Below, piece by piece: positions 22,279 through 22,918 of a DNA stretch of 22,918 nt. How positions within the stretch are numbered: position 1 is the first letter of the stretch; every line of letters starts with the position of its first letter. The stretch spans positions 1-22,918 of the forward strand of contig SXKQ01000148.1 in assembly GCA_005778045.1 (NCBI GenBank). Direction: 5' to 3'. The translations under genes were made by a program, and so were the position numbers. Origin of the DNA: Planctomycetia bacterium (GTDB taxonomy: Bacteria > Planctomycetota > UBA1135 > GCA-002686595). The notes beneath the pieces are model-generated. The model was not told the DNA's origin. It worked only from the letters and a program-made list of their open reading frames with translations, and did no database searches.

Positions 22279-22748
22279 TGGCACTTCCCGACAAGCTCAA
22301 GGCCGAGTTCAACGAACTCGTCACGCACTACCCCGAGAAGCGCGCGGGCCTGATCCCCGCGCTGCATCGCTGCCAAGAGGAGCTCGGCGGCTGGCTGAGC
22401 CCGCAGACGATCGAGGACTTGGCCGAGTTCTTCGGCCTCGAGCCGGTCGAGGTGTTCGGCGTGGCGACCTTCTACCCGATGTTCCGCCTGACGCCGCGCG
22501 GCCGCCACTTGGTCAACGTGTGCCACAACATCTCGTGCACGCTGCGCGGCGCGGAAGAACTCCTCGCGCACGTGTGCCACCTCACCGGCTCGCCGGTCGG
22601 CGGCACGTCGCCCGACGGCAAGTTCAGCGTGGCGCGCGTCGAGTGCCAAGGCGCGTGCGCCAACGCGCCGATGTTTGAACTCGATGGGACCTACCACGAG
22701 GACCTCGACGCCGCGAAGGCCGCGCAGGTCCTGAGGAGCTGCAATTGA
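22278..22748 (+). CDS. nuoE: NADH:quinone oxidoreductase subunit E (24 kDa type)
   Basis: 156 residues. A thioredoxin-like [2Fe-2S] protein (cluster N1a) of the NADH-oxidising module. The four ligands are Cys82 and Cys87 (VCHNISC) and Cys123 and Cys127 (ECQGAC). The motif GVATFYPMF (61-69) is typical. Its presence with nuoF shows that this complex I has an NADH dehydrogenase module, unlike the 11-subunit forms. It overlaps nuoF by 4 bp. Confidence 0.96.
   Translation: MALPDKLKAEFNELVTHYPEKRAGLIPALHRCQEELGGWLSPQTIEDLAEFFGLEPVEVFGVATFYPMFRLTPRGRHLVNVCHNISCTLRGAEELLAHVCHLTGSPVGGTSPDGKFSVARVECQGACANAPMFELDGTYHEDLDAAKAAQVLRSCN
22733..22738 (+). promoter_or_regulatory. Ribosome binding site of nuoF
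   Basis: GAGGAG lies 6 bp before a TTG at 22745 and identifies that rare start codon. Confidence 0.65.
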
Positions 22749-22918
22749 AGGACTTCCCGAAGTATCTCCTGAACCGCGTCGGGCTCCCGCAGTCCCACAC
22801 GCTTACGACCTACCGCGCCGACGGCGGCTACCGCGCCATCGCGGACGTGCTCAAGACGCCTTGGACGCCCGAGCAGGTCATCGGCGTGATGAAGGACTCG
22901 GGCCTGCGCGGCCGCGGC
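22745..22918 (+). CDS. nuoF: NADH:quinone oxidoreductase subunit F (51 kDa type), N-terminal part
   Basis: 58 residues are inside the window; the gene runs off the right edge. The start is a TTG overlapping the nuoE stop (TTGA) and preceded by GAGGAG; the first in-frame ATG comes about 50 codons later, inside conserved sequence. The end SGLRGRG is the start of the conserved SGLRGRGGAGFP loop, which leads to the NADH/FMN site. NuoF oxidises NADH and passes electrons to the iron-sulfur chain. Gene order (A-B-C-D-E-F) and coupling support the call. Confidence 0.9.
   Translation, partial: MKDFPKYLLNRVGLPQSHTLTTYRADGGYRAIADVLKTPWTPEQVIGVMKDSGLRGRG

Overview
The window is about 22.9 kb of very GC-rich bacterial DNA with strong G/C preference at third codon positions. 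Three things point to Planctomycetota: a large secreted subtilase ending in a Cys-rich C-terminal module that I associate with planctomycetal secreted proteins, an ECF sigma factor of the type common in planctomycetes, and an abundance of secreted or lipoprotein-type genes. This placement is an inference from gene content; no rRNA is present to confirm it.

Layout. (1) 1-88: three copies of a 27-bp palindromic tandem repeat entering from the left edge and covering the stop codon of the first gene. (2) 79-5776, minus strand: a lipoprotein with about nine Asp-rich calcium-loop-like repeats, preceded by a secreted subtilisin-family protease. (3) 6095-10342, plus strand: a probable operon of a secreted alpha/beta-hydrolase (lipase type), a surface protein ending in a Cys-x-Cys / transmembrane / Arg tail like MYXO-CTERM, and a CPBP (Rce1-like) glutamic intramembrane protease whose start overlaps the tail codons of the surface protein. 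A divergent Lgt-like (prolipoprotein diacylglyceryl transferase family) gene overlaps the protease gene tail to tail (10309-11067). Together these look like a target plus its own sorting protease, possibly with a lipidating enzyme; this is the most interesting part of the window. (4) 11132-13653: ECF sigma factor, beta-CASP metallo-beta-lactamase-fold nuclease and JAMM (MPN+) metallopeptidase, tightly packed. (5) 13654-14488, minus strand: a STAS anti-anti-sigma / HATPase anti-sigma-type pair, abutting the JAMM gene with no gap. (6) 14667-16253: Fur/PerR-type regulator, AhpC peroxiredoxin and AhpD, an antioxidant operon with mycobacterial-type cysteine and CxxC signatures; a small ORF with a perfect ribosome binding site follows. 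(7) 16632-19213: exported five-heme cytochrome c and a secreted HEAT-like / von Willebrand A protein. (8) 19492-22918: the start of a NADH:quinone oxidoreductase operon, nuoA-B-C-D-E-F, every junction overlapping; nuoF runs off the right edge and starts with TTG.

No tRNA, rRNA, insertion sequence, CRISPR array or phage gene was recognised. Most other long open frames are shadows produced by the high GC content.
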